DNA of 64,000 nt from Nocardioides sp. GY 10113 (lineage in GTDB: Bacteria; Actinomycetota; Actinomycetes; Propionibacteriales; Nocardioidaceae): contig NZ_STGK01000021.1 in the NCBI RefSeq assembly GCF_004919105.1, positions 1 to 64,000 on the forward strand, read 5' to 3'. The first letter of the stretch is position 1, and each line of letters starts with the position of its first letter. The position numbers and the translations under genes are program-made. Under the pieces are notes generated by a model. That model was not told where the DNA came from. It was given only the letters and a program-made list of their open reading frames with translations, and did no database searches. Of this stretch, positions 28,277 through 37,033 are shown piece after piece.

Positions 28277-29479
28277 GTGACTGGACGTCTCTTCACCTCC
28301 GAGTCCGTGACCGAGGGGCACCCGGACAAGATCGCGGACCAGATCAGCGACTCGGTGCTCGACTACCTGCTCGCCCACGACCCGTCCTCGCGGGTCGCGG
28401 TGGAGACGCTGCTGACCACCGGTCTCGTCGTCGTCGCCGGTGAGGTCACCACGTCGGCGTACGCGCCCGTGGCGCAGCTGGTGCGCGACCGGATCCTGGA
28501 GATCGGCTACGACTCCTCCGAGAAGGGCTTCGACGGGCGCTCCTGCGGCGTCCAGGTCGCCATCGGTGCGCAGTCGGCCGACATCGCCCAGGGCGTCGAC
28601 GACGCCTACGAGGACCGTGTCGAGGCCTCGGGCGACGAGCTCGACAAGCAGGGCGCCGGCGACCAGGGCCTGATGTTCGGCTACGCCTGCGACGACACCC
28701 CCGAGCTGTTCCCGCTGCCGATCAAGATCGCGCAGACGCTCTCCGAGCGGCTCTCCGCGGTCCGCAAGGACGGCACGCTGCCCTACCTGCGCCCCGACGG
28801 GAAGACCCAGGTCACCATCGAGTACGACGAGGAGAACCGCCCGGTGCGGATCGACACCGTCGTCCTGTCCACCCAGCACGCCGAGGACATCGACCTCGAC
28901 AAGACGCTGACCCCCGACATCACCAAGCACGTGATCGAGCCGGTGCTCGAGCAGTTCCGGTCCTCGGTGCCCTCCGAGGGCTACCGCCTGCTGGTCAACC
29001 CGACCGGCCGGTTCGTGGTGGGCGGCCCGATGGGCGACGCCGGCCTGACCGGTCGCAAGATCATCGTCGACACCTACGGCGGCATGGCCCGCCACGGCGG
29101 CGGCGCGTTCTCCGGCAAGGACCCGTCCAAGGTCGACCGCTCCGCGGCGTACGCGATGCGCTGGGTGGCCAAGAACGTCGTCGCCGCGGGCCTGGCCCGC
29201 CGCTGCGAGGCGCAGGTCGCCTACGCGATCGGCAAGGCGGCCCCGGTCGGCGTCTTCGTGGAGACCTTCGGCACCGGCGTCGTCCCGGACGAGCGGATCC
29301 AGCAGGCCGTGCTCGAGGTCTTCGACCTGCGCCCGGCCGCGATCATCCGCGACCTGGACCTGCTGCGCCCGATCTACGCCAAGACCGCCGCCTACGGTCA
29401 CTTCGGCCGCGAGCTGCCGGAGTTCACCTGGGAGCGCACCGACCGTGCCGAGGCGCTCAAGGCCGCCGTCGGTCTCTGA
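28277..29479 (+). CDS. metK: S-adenosylmethionine synthetase
   Basis: 400 residues from GTG 28277. Conserved: SVTEGHPDKIADQISDSVLD near residue 9, GAGDQGLMFGYA near 128, and GGGAFSGKDPSKVDRSAAY near 274. It makes SAM from Met and ATP. The ribosome-binding site AGGAG (28262-28266) is 10 bases upstream. A three-codon ATG frame (M-N-P-stop, 28269-28280) lies between them, and its TGA overlaps the GTG start. No SAM riboswitch pattern was recognised in the 144-base upstream gap. Confidence 0.97.
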   Translation: MTGRLFTSESVTEGHPDKIADQISDSVLDYLLAHDPSSRVAVETLLTTGLVVVAGEVTTSAYAPVAQLVRDRILEIGYDSSEKGFDGRSCGVQVAIGAQSADIAQGVDDAYEDRVEASGDELDKQGAGDQGLMFGYACDDTPELFPLPIKIAQTLSERLSAVRKDGTLPYLRPDGKTQVTIEYDEENRPVRIDTVVLSTQHAEDIDLDKTLTPDITKHVIEPVLEQFRSSVPSEGYRLLVNPTGRFVVGGPMGDAGLTGRKIIVDTYGGMARHGGGAFSGKDPSKVDRSAAYAMRWVAKNVVAAGLARRCEAQVAYAIGKAAPVGVFVETFGTGVVPDERIQQAVLEVFDLRPAAIIRDLDLLRPIYAKTAAYGHFGRELPEFTWERTDRAEALKAAVGL

Positions 29480-29524
29480 CACCTCGCGGTCGGCCGGGTC
29501 GGCGGCGCTGGTAGAACTGCGCCC

Positions 29525-31624
29525 ATGACCCCCGACGAGCCCGCCCTGGAGCTGCCGGGGCTGGTCCGCGACCGCGCCGCGGAGGGGCGCGCCAAGGCGG
29601 CCCGCACCCGGGCCCGCAAGGCGGCGGAGGTGGAGATCACCGACGTCGACCCGGTGGCCGGTGTGCTGCTCGACCTCGGGCTGCCGCACCTGGACCGCGA
29701 GTTCGACTACGCGGTCCCGGTGGCGATGGCCGAGGGCGCCCGGCCCGGGGCTCGGGTCAAGGTCCGCTTCGGCGGGCAGGACGTCGACGGCTTCGTCGTC
29801 CGGCGCGGCCCGACCAGCGACCACGACGGGCGGCTGGCGCCGTTGCGCCGCCTGGTCAGTCCGGAGCCGGTGCTCAGCCCGGCCGTCCGGGCGCTGTGCG
29901 ACCGGGTGGCCGAGCACTACGCCGGCGCCAGCGCCGACGTACGCCGCCTGGCGGTCCCGCCGCGCCACGCGACGGTGGAGCGGGAGCCGTCGCCGCCCGA
30001 GCCGCCGCTGCACCTGCCGGCCGAGGCGGCGCGGGCCTGGGACGCCTACCCCGCCGCCCCTGCCTTCCTGGAGCACCTGCGCGCCGGTCATGCGCCGCGC
30101 GCGGTCTGGTCCGTCGCGCCGGGGGAGGACTGGCCGCACCTGCTGGCTGTCGCCGCGGCGGCGACGCTCGCCGGCGGCCGGGGCACGGTGCTCTGCCTGC
30201 CCGACCACCGCGACGTGGCGCGGGTCGATGCCGCGCTCCGGGCGCTGCTGGGCGAGGAGCACCACGTGACGTTGCGGGCCGAGCCGGGGCCGGCCGCCCG
30301 CTACCGCGACTTCCTGGCCGTCGCCCGGGGCACCCGACGGATCGTGGTCGGCACCCGCTCCGCCGCGTTCGCGCCGGTGCGCGACCTCGGGCTGGTGGTG
30401 GTCTGGGACGACGGCGACGACCTGCACGCCGAGCCGCGGGCGCCGTACCCGCACGTGCGCGAGGTGCTCGGCATGCGGGCCGAGATCGAGGGGGCCGGCG
30501 CGATCGTCGCCGGCTTCGGCCGCAGCGTCGAGGGGGCGCAGCTCCTCGCCGGCGGCTGGGCGCGCGAGATCAGCCTGCCCCGCGAGCGCCGCCGGGACCG
30601 GGTGCTGGTCGCGGTCAGCGGCGCCAGCGAGCACGCGCTGCGCCGCGACCCGCACGCCGCGGGCGCGCGGATCCCCAAGGAGGCGCATGACGCCGTGCGC
30701 TGGGGGCTGGAGCACGGTCCCGTGCTGGTGCAGGTGCCGCGGGCCGGCTATGCGCTGCGCCTGGCCTGCGAGCGGTGCCGGACGCCCGCCCGGTGCGCCG
30801 CGTGCACCGGGCCGCTTCAGCTGACCGGCCCGACCACGCCGCCGGCGTGCCGCTGGTGTGCCACGGTCGTCCCCGACTGGACGTGCGGCACCTGTGGCGG
30901 GCACGGGCTCCGCGCGCCCGTGCTCGGCGATGCGCGGACCGCGGACGAGCTGGGCCGGATCTTCCCGCGGGTCCCGGTGGTGACGTCCTCCGGTGACCGG
31001 ATCCGCGACACCGTGCCCGCCGGCCCGCGGATCGTGGTCGCCACCCCGGGGGCGGAGCCGGTGGCCGAGGGCGGCTACGCGGTCGTGGTGCTGCTCGACA
31101 CCTGGCTGGCGCTGGCCCATGACGGCCTGCGCACCGCGGAGGACGCCGTCCGCCGCTGGGCGAACGCGATCGGACTGGTCCGCGCCGGTGGACGGGCGCT
31201 GGCCGTCGGCGACCCCGGGCTGCCCGCGCTGCAGACGCTGGTGCGCTGGGACCCGGAGGGCTTCGCGGTCCGCGAGGCCGAGGAGCGGCGCTCGGCGCGG
31301 CTGCCACCGGCCGCACGCCTGGCCACGCTGACCGGCACCCCCGGCGCGATCGGCGACCTGTTGACGTTGACCGCGCTGCCGGCGGGCGCGGAGGTGCTGG
31401 GACCGCTGCCGGCGCCGCCGCCGTCCGGCGGCGCGGGCGTCGGGAACGCTCCGGGGGCTGGCGGCGATGCCCGGTCGGCCCCGTCGGTGGTCGAGCGGAT
31501 GCTGGTGCGGGTGCCGCAGGCCGACGGCCCCGCGCTGGCGCGCGCCCTGCGGGAGGCCCAGCGCGCGCGGTCCGCGCGGCGCCTCGAGCCGGTGCGGATC
31601 CAGGTCGACCCACCCCGCCTGTGA
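29525..31624 (+). CDS. priA: Primosomal protein N' (PriA), actinobacterial form without helicase motifs
   Basis: 699 residues. The N-terminal 3'-DNA binding domain is present (LPHLDREFDYAVPVAM and RPGARVKVRFGGQDVDGFV). The zinc cluster is intact, with Cys pairs in CERCRTPARCAAC and ACRWCATVVPDWTCGTC, about residues 416-460. The helicase domain is degenerate: the position of the GxTGSGKTE P-loop reads VWSVAPGEDWPHLLAV, and no DEEH box is seen. This matches the shortened, predicted helicase-dead PriA of actinobacteria. TAGAAC 7 bases before the ATG suggests a leaderless mRNA. Confidence 0.9.
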   Translation: MTPDEPALELPGLVRDRAAEGRAKAARTRARKAAEVEITDVDPVAGVLLDLGLPHLDREFDYAVPVAMAEGARPGARVKVRFGGQDVDGFVVRRGPTSDHDGRLAPLRRLVSPEPVLSPAVRALCDRVAEHYAGASADVRRLAVPPRHATVEREPSPPEPPLHLPAEAARAWDAYPAAPAFLEHLRAGHAPRAVWSVAPGEDWPHLLAVAAAATLAGGRGTVLCLPDHRDVARVDAALRALLGEEHHVTLRAEPGPAARYRDFLAVARGTRRIVVGTRSAAFAPVRDLGLVVVWDDGDDLHAEPRAPYPHVREVLGMRAEIEGAGAIVAGFGRSVEGAQLLAGGWAREISLPRERRRDRVLVAVSGASEHALRRDPHAAGARIPKEAHDAVRWGLEHGPVLVQVPRAGYALRLACERCRTPARCAACTGPLQLTGPTTPPACRWCATVVPDWTCGTCGGHGLRAPVLGDARTADELGRIFPRVPVVTSSGDRIRDTVPAGPRIVVATPGAEPVAEGGYAVVVLLDTWLALAHDGLRTAEDAVRRWANAIGLVRAGGRALAVGDPGLPALQTLVRWDPEGFAVREAEERRSARLPPAARLATLTGTPGAIGDLLTLTALPAGAEVLGPLPAPPPSGGAGVGNAPGAGGDARSAPSVVERMLVRVPQADGPALARALREAQRARSARRLEPVRIQVDPPRL

Positions 31625-31693
31625 GCGTGCGGGGGCGGCGGCCTCGGCGACGCCCGGATCGGCGCCGGAGCGCCGCGACACTAGACTCGCCCC

Positions 31694-32239
31694 GTGGCCA
31701 TTCGACCGATCCGACTCTTCGGTGACCCGATCCTGCGCCGCCCCGCCATCGAGGTCGTCGACTTCGACGCGGAGCTGCGCCAGATCGTCCAGGACCTGAC
31801 CGACACCATGATGGACGCCCCGGGCGCCGGCCTGGCCGCGCCCCAGATCGGCGTCGGGTTGCGGGTCTTCACCTACAACGTCGACGGCGAGATCGGCCAC
31901 CTGGTCAACCCCTCGCTCGAGCTGTCGAAGGAGACCCAGGACGGCCCGGAGGGCTGCCTCTCCCTGCCCGAGCTGACCTACGACTGCCTGCGCGCGCTGT
32001 CGGTGGTCGCCAGCGGCTTCAACATGTACGGCGACCCGGTGCGGATCGAGGGCTCGGAGATGCTCGCGCGGGCGATCCAGCACGAGACCGACCACCTCGA
32101 CGGCGTGCTCTTCATCGACCGCCTCGACGACGCCGCCCGGAAGGCGGCGATGCGCGAGATCCGGGAGTCGGAGTGGTTCGGGCTGGAGCAGCCCACGATC
32201 AAGGTCTCGCCCCACCGCACGAACGGATTCGGATTCTGA
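31694..32239 (+). CDS. def: Peptide deformylase
   Basis: 181 residues. The three family motifs are intact: GAGLAAPQIG near residue 42, EGCLSLPE near 85, and QHETDHLDG near 127, whose His pair and Cys bind the metal. It removes formyl groups from new proteins. GTG 31694 is preceded by TAGACT at 31682-31687 with a 6-base gap, a clear leaderless start. Its last base is the A of the fmt ATG (TGATG). Confidence 0.97.
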   Translation: MAIRPIRLFGDPILRRPAIEVVDFDAELRQIVQDLTDTMMDAPGAGLAAPQIGVGLRVFTYNVDGEIGHLVNPSLELSKETQDGPEGCLSLPELTYDCLRALSVVASGFNMYGDPVRIEGSEMLARAIQHETDHLDGVLFIDRLDDAARKAAMREIRESEWFGLEQPTIKVSPHRTNGFGF

Positions 32240-33177
32240 TGCGCGTCGTCTTCGCCGGCACCCCCGAGGTCGCCGTCCCCGCGCTGGATGCGATCGCCGC
32301 GTCCGGACACGAGCTGGTCGGCGTCGTGACCCGTCCCGACGCGCCCGCCGGTCGCGGCCGGAAGCTGACCCCGAGCCCCGTCGGGCTGCGCGCGGAGGAG
32401 CTCGGCGTACCGGTCCTGAAGCCGGAGCACCCGCGGGACCCGGAGTTCCAGGAGCAGCTGCGCGCGCTGCGTCCCGACTGCTGCCCGGTGGTCGCCTACG
32501 GCGCGCTGATCCCGCAGTCCGCGCTCGACATCCCCGAGCACGGCTGGGTCAACCTGCACTTCTCGCTGCTCCCCGCGTGGCGCGGTGCCGCACCGGTGCA
32601 GCACGCGATCTGGGCCGGCGACGAGGTCACCGGTGCCACCACGTTCCGGATCGTCCAGGCGCTGGACGCGGGCCCGACCTTCGGCGTGATGACCGAGACC
32701 ATCCGCGCCACCGACACCGCCGGTGACCTGCTCGGCCGGCTGGCAGACGGCGGCGCCGGGTTGCTGGTCGCGACGCTGGACGGCATCGCCGACGGCTCGC
32801 TGGAGGCCCGGGAGCAGCCGGCCGACGGCATCACCCTGGCGCCGAAGATCAGCGTCGAGGACGCTCGGGTCGCCTGGACCGACCCGGCGACCGCGGTGGA
32901 CCGTCGGATCCGTGCCTGCAGCCCGTTCCCCGGCGCCTGGACCGAGTACGACGGCGAGCGGGTCAAGCTCGGCGCGGTGACCCCCGTGGACTGGAGCGAC
33001 GAGGCCGGCGAGGCGCCGAAGCCCGGCGTGCTGGTGGTCGGCAAGAACGAGGTCCTGGTCGGCACCGCGACCACGCCGGTCCGGCTCGGTCGGGTGAAGG
33101 CGTTCGGCAAGAAGGAGATGGGTGCGGCCGACTGGGCGCGGGGCGCCCGCCTGGCGGACGGAGCGACCTTCCAGTGA
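32239..33177 (+). CDS. fmt: Methionyl-tRNA formyltransferase
   Basis: 312 residues from ATG 32239. It has an N-terminal formyltransferase domain with VVFAGTPEVAVPALDAI, the flexible loop RPDAPAGRGRKLTPSPV near residue 34, and the catalytic NLHFSLLPAWRGAAPVQ near 106; the C-terminal tRNA-binding domain starts near 205. def-fmt pairing is the usual arrangement. Confidence 0.97.
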   Translation: MRVVFAGTPEVAVPALDAIAASGHELVGVVTRPDAPAGRGRKLTPSPVGLRAEELGVPVLKPEHPRDPEFQEQLRALRPDCCPVVAYGALIPQSALDIPEHGWVNLHFSLLPAWRGAAPVQHAIWAGDEVTGATTFRIVQALDAGPTFGVMTETIRATDTAGDLLGRLADGGAGLLVATLDGIADGSLEAREQPADGITLAPKISVEDARVAWTDPATAVDRRIRACSPFPGAWTEYDGERVKLGAVTPVDWSDEAGEAPKPGVLVVGKNEVLVGTATTPVRLGRVKAFGKKEMGAADWARGARLADGATFQ

Positions 33178-34592
33178 CCCGCCCGGCGCCCCGTCGGCGC
33201 CCACGGCCCGCCGGCCCCCGGACCTCCGGGGGCCGCCGTCCAGCCCGTCCGGTGGACCGCCCGCGGGCCGCGGCGCTGCAGGTGCTGCGCGCGGTGCGGG
33301 CCGAGGACGCCTACGCCAACCTGGTGCTGCCGGCGGTGCTCAAGGAGCACGGCCTGGACGGCCGCGACGCGGCGTTCGCCACCGAGCTCGCCTCGGGCAC
33401 GATCCGGCGGCAGGGCACCTACGACGCGATCCTGGCGACCTGCATCGACCGGAGCCTGCGCAAGGTCGAGGTGGCGGTGCTCGACGTGCTGCGGCTGGGC
33501 TGCCACCAGCTGCTGGCGATGCGGGTGCCGGTGCACGCCGCGATCAGCACCAGCGTCGACCTGGTCCACAACCAGGTGGGCCCCGGGGCCGCGGGGTTCT
33601 GCAACGCGGTGCTCCGCAAGGTCGCCACCAAGGACCTCGACGACTGGCTCGCCGAGGTGGCGCCGGCGACGATGCCGCGCCTCGGCCGCGCGGCGATCGT
33701 GCACAGCCACCCGCGTTGGGTGGTCGAGCAGCTGGAGCTGGCGGCGCCGGGCGCGGACCTCGACGCGCTGCTGGCCGCCGACAACCTGCCACCGCGGGTC
33801 ACCCTGGTGGCCCGCCCCGGGCTGGCCACCCGCGAGGAGCTGCCCGGCTCGCCCACGCCGTACTCGCCGTACGGCGTGGTGCTGGAGGGCGGCGGTGACC
33901 CGGCCGCCGTCCCGGCGGTCGCCGAGCGCCGCGCCGGCGTCCAGGACGAGGGCTCGCAGCTGGTGGCGCACGCGCTGGCCACGGCGCCGGTCGAGGGGCG
34001 CGACGAGGTCTGGCTGGACCTGTGCGCGGGGCCGGGCGGCAAGGCCGCGCTGCTGGCCGCGCTGGCCGCGCAACGTGGCGCCCGGCTGGTGGCCACGGAG
34101 CCGCACCTGCACCGGGCCCGCCTGGTGCAGCGCTCGCTGTCGGCCCCGGGACTGGCCGGCGGGGTGGCCGGCGTGGTGAACGCCGACGGCACCGCTCCGC
34201 CGTTGGCCGCCTGCTCGGTGGACCGGATCCTGGTGGATGCCCCCTGCTCGGGGCTCGGCGCGCTGCGCCGGCGTCCCGAGGCCCGCTGGCGCCGCTCGGC
34301 CGACGACCTGCTGGAGCTGGTGCTGCTGCAGCGCAAGCTGCTGGCCTCGGCGCTGGAGCTGCTGCGCCCGGGCGGTGTGGTGCTGTACTCGACCTGCTCG
34401 CCGGTGCGCAGCGAGACCGGCGACGTGGTCGCCTCCGTTGTCCGCAAGCGCGACGACGTGCTCCTCGAGGACGCCAGCGGCCTGGTGCCGGGGGTGACCG
34501 ACGCCGCAGGGCCGTTGCCCGGCACGGTGCAGCTGTGGCCGCACCTGCACGGCACCGACGCCATGTTCCTGGCGCTGCTGCGCCGGATCTGA
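33174..34592 (+). CDS. rsmB: 16S rRNA m5C967 methyltransferase RsmB (Fmu)
   Basis: 472 residues from GTG 33174, overlapping the fmt stop. A basic Pro/Arg tail of about 30 residues is followed by a NusB-like RNA-binding domain (RAAALQVLRAVRAEDAYANL). The methylase domain has the SAM loop DLCAGPGGKAALLAAL near residue 282, motif IV VDAPCSGLGALRR near 352, and the catalytic Cys of motif VI in YSTCSPVRSE near 405. Confidence 0.95.
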   Translation: MTRPAPRRRPRPAGPRTSGGRRPARPVDRPRAAALQVLRAVRAEDAYANLVLPAVLKEHGLDGRDAAFATELASGTIRRQGTYDAILATCIDRSLRKVEVAVLDVLRLGCHQLLAMRVPVHAAISTSVDLVHNQVGPGAAGFCNAVLRKVATKDLDDWLAEVAPATMPRLGRAAIVHSHPRWVVEQLELAAPGADLDALLAADNLPPRVTLVARPGLATREELPGSPTPYSPYGVVLEGGGDPAAVPAVAERRAGVQDEGSQLVAHALATAPVEGRDEVWLDLCAGPGGKAALLAALAAQRGARLVATEPHLHRARLVQRSLSAPGLAGGVAGVVNADGTAPPLAACSVDRILVDAPCSGLGALRRRPEARWRRSADDLLELVLLQRKLLASALELLRPGGVVLYSTCSPVRSETGDVVASVVRKRDDVLLEDASGLVPGVTDAAGPLPGTVQLWPHLHGTDAMFLALLRRI

Positions 34593-34644
34593 GCCGGTCG
34601 CGGCGCCCGGGAATGCCCACATCCGGTTGAAAGTTGGATCACCT

Positions 34645-35664
34645 GTGAAGAAGATCGGATTCCTCTCCTTCGGGCACTGGTCGGAGGGTCACGGGTCGGT
34701 CGCGCGGACCGCGGCCGACGTCCTGCACCAGTCGATCGACCTCGCCGTGGCGGCCGAGGAGCTGGGCGCCGACGGCGCCTACTTCCGGGTCCACCACTTC
34801 GCCGCCCAGCTGGGCAGCCCGTTCCCGCTGCTGGCGGCGGCGGGCGCCCGCACCAGCCGGATCGAGCTGGGCACCGGGGTGATCGACATGCGCTACGAGA
34901 ACCCGTTGATGATGGCGGAGAACGCGGGCGCCGCCGACCTGATCGCCACCGGGCGGCTCCAGCTCGGGATCTCGCGCGGCTCCCCGGAGCAGGTGATCGA
35001 CGGCTGGCGCTACTTCGGCTACCGGCCCGCCGAGGGGGAGACCGAGGCCGACATGGCCCGCCGGCACACCGAGGTGCTGCTGGAGGTGCTCAAGGGCGAG
35101 GGGTTCGCGCAGCCCAACCCGCGACCGATGTTCGCCAACCCGCCCGGGCTGCTGCGACTGGAGCCCCACTCCGAGGGGCTGCGGGAGCGGATCTGGTGGG
35201 GCGCCGCCTCTGACGCCACCGCACGGTGGGCGGCGGGGCTCGGCATGAACCTGATGAGCTCCACGCTCAAGGAGGACGAGACCGGCGAGCCGTTCCACGT
35301 CCAGCAGGCCAAGCAGATCGCCGCGTTCCGCGAGGCGTGGGCCGAGGCCGGCTGGGAGCGCGAGCCACGGGTCTCGGTGAGCCGCTCGATCTTCCCGATC
35401 GTCTCCGACCTCGACGACATGTACTTCGGCGACGGCGGCGACTCCCGCGACCAGGTCGGCGTGATCGACAACATGCGCGCCGTCTTCGGGCGTTCCTACG
35501 CCGCCGAGCCGGACGTGCTCATCGAGCAGCTCAAGGAGGACGAGGCGATCGCGGCGGCGGACACGCTGTTGCTCACCGTGCCCAACCAGCTCGGGGTGGA
35601 CTACAACGCCCACGTGCTGGAGTCGCTGCTCACGCAGGTGGCGCCGGCCCTCGGCTGGCGGTGA
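34645..35664 (+). CDS. LLM-class flavin-dependent oxidoreductase (luciferase-like)
   Basis: 339 residues from GTG 34645; an earlier in-frame TTG at 34627 would add six residues without support. It is a TIM-barrel monooxygenase-like fold: IGFLSFGHWSEGHG at the N-terminus, GADGAYFRVHHFAAQLGSPF, then ELGTGVIDMRYENPLMMAEN and GRLQLGISRGSPEQV near residues 102-120. In this family FMN or F420 binds; which one cannot be decided from sequence alone. Substrate unknown. It lies alone after rsmB. Confidence 0.88.
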   Translation: MKKIGFLSFGHWSEGHGSVARTAADVLHQSIDLAVAAEELGADGAYFRVHHFAAQLGSPFPLLAAAGARTSRIELGTGVIDMRYENPLMMAENAGAADLIATGRLQLGISRGSPEQVIDGWRYFGYRPAEGETEADMARRHTEVLLEVLKGEGFAQPNPRPMFANPPGLLRLEPHSEGLRERIWWGAASDATARWAAGLGMNLMSSTLKEDETGEPFHVQQAKQIAAFREAWAEAGWEREPRVSVSRSIFPIVSDLDDMYFGDGGDSRDQVGVIDNMRAVFGRSYAAEPDVLIEQLKEDEAIAAADTLLLTVPNQLGVDYNAHVLESLLTQVAPALGWR

Positions 35665-35729
35665 GCCCGGCGCCGTCCCGCTCCGGCGATCGTTCCGGGC
35701 GGGTCGGCGCCACGCCCTAGGCTCGGCCC

Positions 35730-36707
35730 ATGCCGAGCCCAGCGACCGAGGTCGTCGTCCCGCCACTCGACCCCGAGGGGGAGGAGCGGACGGTCCGGGT
35801 CTCCAACCCGGACCGGATCTACTTCCCCGAGATCGGCGCGACCAAGCTCGACCTCGTCCACTACTACCTCGCCGTCGGGCCGGGCATCGTGAACGCGCTG
35901 CGCGAGCGTCCCTGCATGCTGCACCGGTTCCCCAAGGGGCTGGCCGGCGACAAGGTGCACCAGAAGCGGCTGCCGGCGGGCGCCCCACCGTGGGTGGAGA
36001 CGGTGCAGCTCTTCTTCCCCCGCTGGTCGCGCACCGCCGACGAGCTGTGCGTGACCGAGCTCGGGTCGGTGATCTGGGCCGTGCAGATGTCCACCGTCGA
36101 GTTCCACCCGTGGAACAGCCGGCGCGGCCACGTGGAGCAGCCCGACGAGTGGCGCATCGACCTCGACCCGGGCCCGCTCTCCGGCTACGACGCCGTACGG
36201 CGCACGGCGCGCGTGGTGGAGGAGGTGCTCGACGAGCTCGGTGCCGTCGGCCACCCCAAGACCAGCGGCAGCAAGGGGCTGCATGTGTACGTCCGGATCC
36301 GGCCCGACCACGACCACAAGACCGTGCGCCGCGCGGCCTGGGCGTTCGCCCGCGAGGTCGAGCGGCGCGCGCCCGACGACGTCACCACCACGTGGTGGAA
36401 GAAGAACCGCGACCCGCACCACGTCTTCGTGGACTACAACCAGAACGCTCGCGACCACACCATCGCGGCGGCGTACTCGGTGCGCGGGCTGCCCGACGCC
36501 CGGGTCTCCACCCCGATCCGCTGGGACGAGGTCGATGACGCCGACCCGCGCGACTTCACGATCCGCACCGTGCCGCGGCGCTACGGCGAGCTGGGGGACC
36601 TGCACGCCGACATCGACGAGCACGTCTTCGACATCGCGCCGCTGCTGGAGTGGGCGGATCGGGAGGAGCGGGAGGACGGGATGTCCGCCGACGACGGCGA
36701 CGGCTGA
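35730..36707 (+). CDS. Stand-alone LigD-type DNA polymerase/primase domain protein
   Basis: 325 residues. It belongs to the archaeo-eukaryotic primase superfamily as found in the polymerase domain of NHEJ ligase D. The catalytic Asp pair is IDLDPG (D144, D146); TSGSKGLHVYVRI is near 176 and the third Asp is in VDYNQNARDHTIAAAYSVR (D235). No ligase or nuclease domain is fused, and no Ku or ligase gene lies in the window. It resembles the stand-alone PolD1-type proteins of mycobacteria, which work in repair. TAGGCT (35718-35723) is 6 bases before the ATG, a leaderless start. Confidence 0.9.
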   Translation: MPSPATEVVVPPLDPEGEERTVRVSNPDRIYFPEIGATKLDLVHYYLAVGPGIVNALRERPCMLHRFPKGLAGDKVHQKRLPAGAPPWVETVQLFFPRWSRTADELCVTELGSVIWAVQMSTVEFHPWNSRRGHVEQPDEWRIDLDPGPLSGYDAVRRTARVVEEVLDELGAVGHPKTSGSKGLHVYVRIRPDHDHKTVRRAAWAFAREVERRAPDDVTTTWWKKNRDPHHVFVDYNQNARDHTIAAAYSVRGLPDARVSTPIRWDEVDDADPRDFTIRTVPRRYGELGDLHADIDEHVFDIAPLLEWADREEREDGMSADDGDG

Positions 36708-36749
36708 GATCGCGCCCGGGGGTACTGTCTTGCCCCTACTGTGTGCGGC

Positions 36750-36986
36750 ATGGGGACGACGGATGACGTACGGCGGTCGGCGAGGTACGCGACGGACGCC
36801 GGGATGTCGCGGATCAGGGCGCCGATGTTCTTCGGGGTCCTGCTGATGTGCGCCGGCATCGGGATCGGTCCGGGCTCCTTCGTCGGACTGGTGCTGGTGG
36901 TCCTCGGCGCGCTGCTGTCCGGGGTCGCGGTGGTGGCCTACGGCGTGGTCATCGGGTTGAGCGTGCACCGCAGCCTCGACGGCTGA
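36750..36986 (+). CDS. Small two-helix membrane protein
   Basis: 78 residues from ATG 36750. A GTG at 36741 would add three residues, but TACTGT at 36737-36742 with a 7-base gap favours the ATG. Residues about 24-72 contain two hydrophobic helices (MFFGVLLMCAGIGIGPGSFV, then LVLVVLGALLSGVAVVAYG). The N-terminus is charged and cytoplasmic-looking. Function unknown. Confidence 0.65.
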   Translation: MGTTDDVRRSARYATDAGMSRIRAPMFFGVLLMCAGIGIGPGSFVGLVLVVLGALLSGVAVVAYGVVIGLSVHRSLDG

Positions 36987-37033
36987 CGACACCGCACGAC
37001 GTGGGTCGGCGGGCGCTCCCTAGACTCGTGGCC

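Noticed and set aside
26840..32215. A very long open frame on the - strand opposite coaBC, metK, priA and def
   Set aside because: It is a by-product of high GC third positions. The + strand genes have clear families, starts and motifs, while this frame is Arg/Gly/His-rich with no domain.
34627..34644. TTG 34627 as the start of the LLM oxidoreductase
   Set aside because: The added residues are not part of the barrel, whose first strand begins at GTG 34645.
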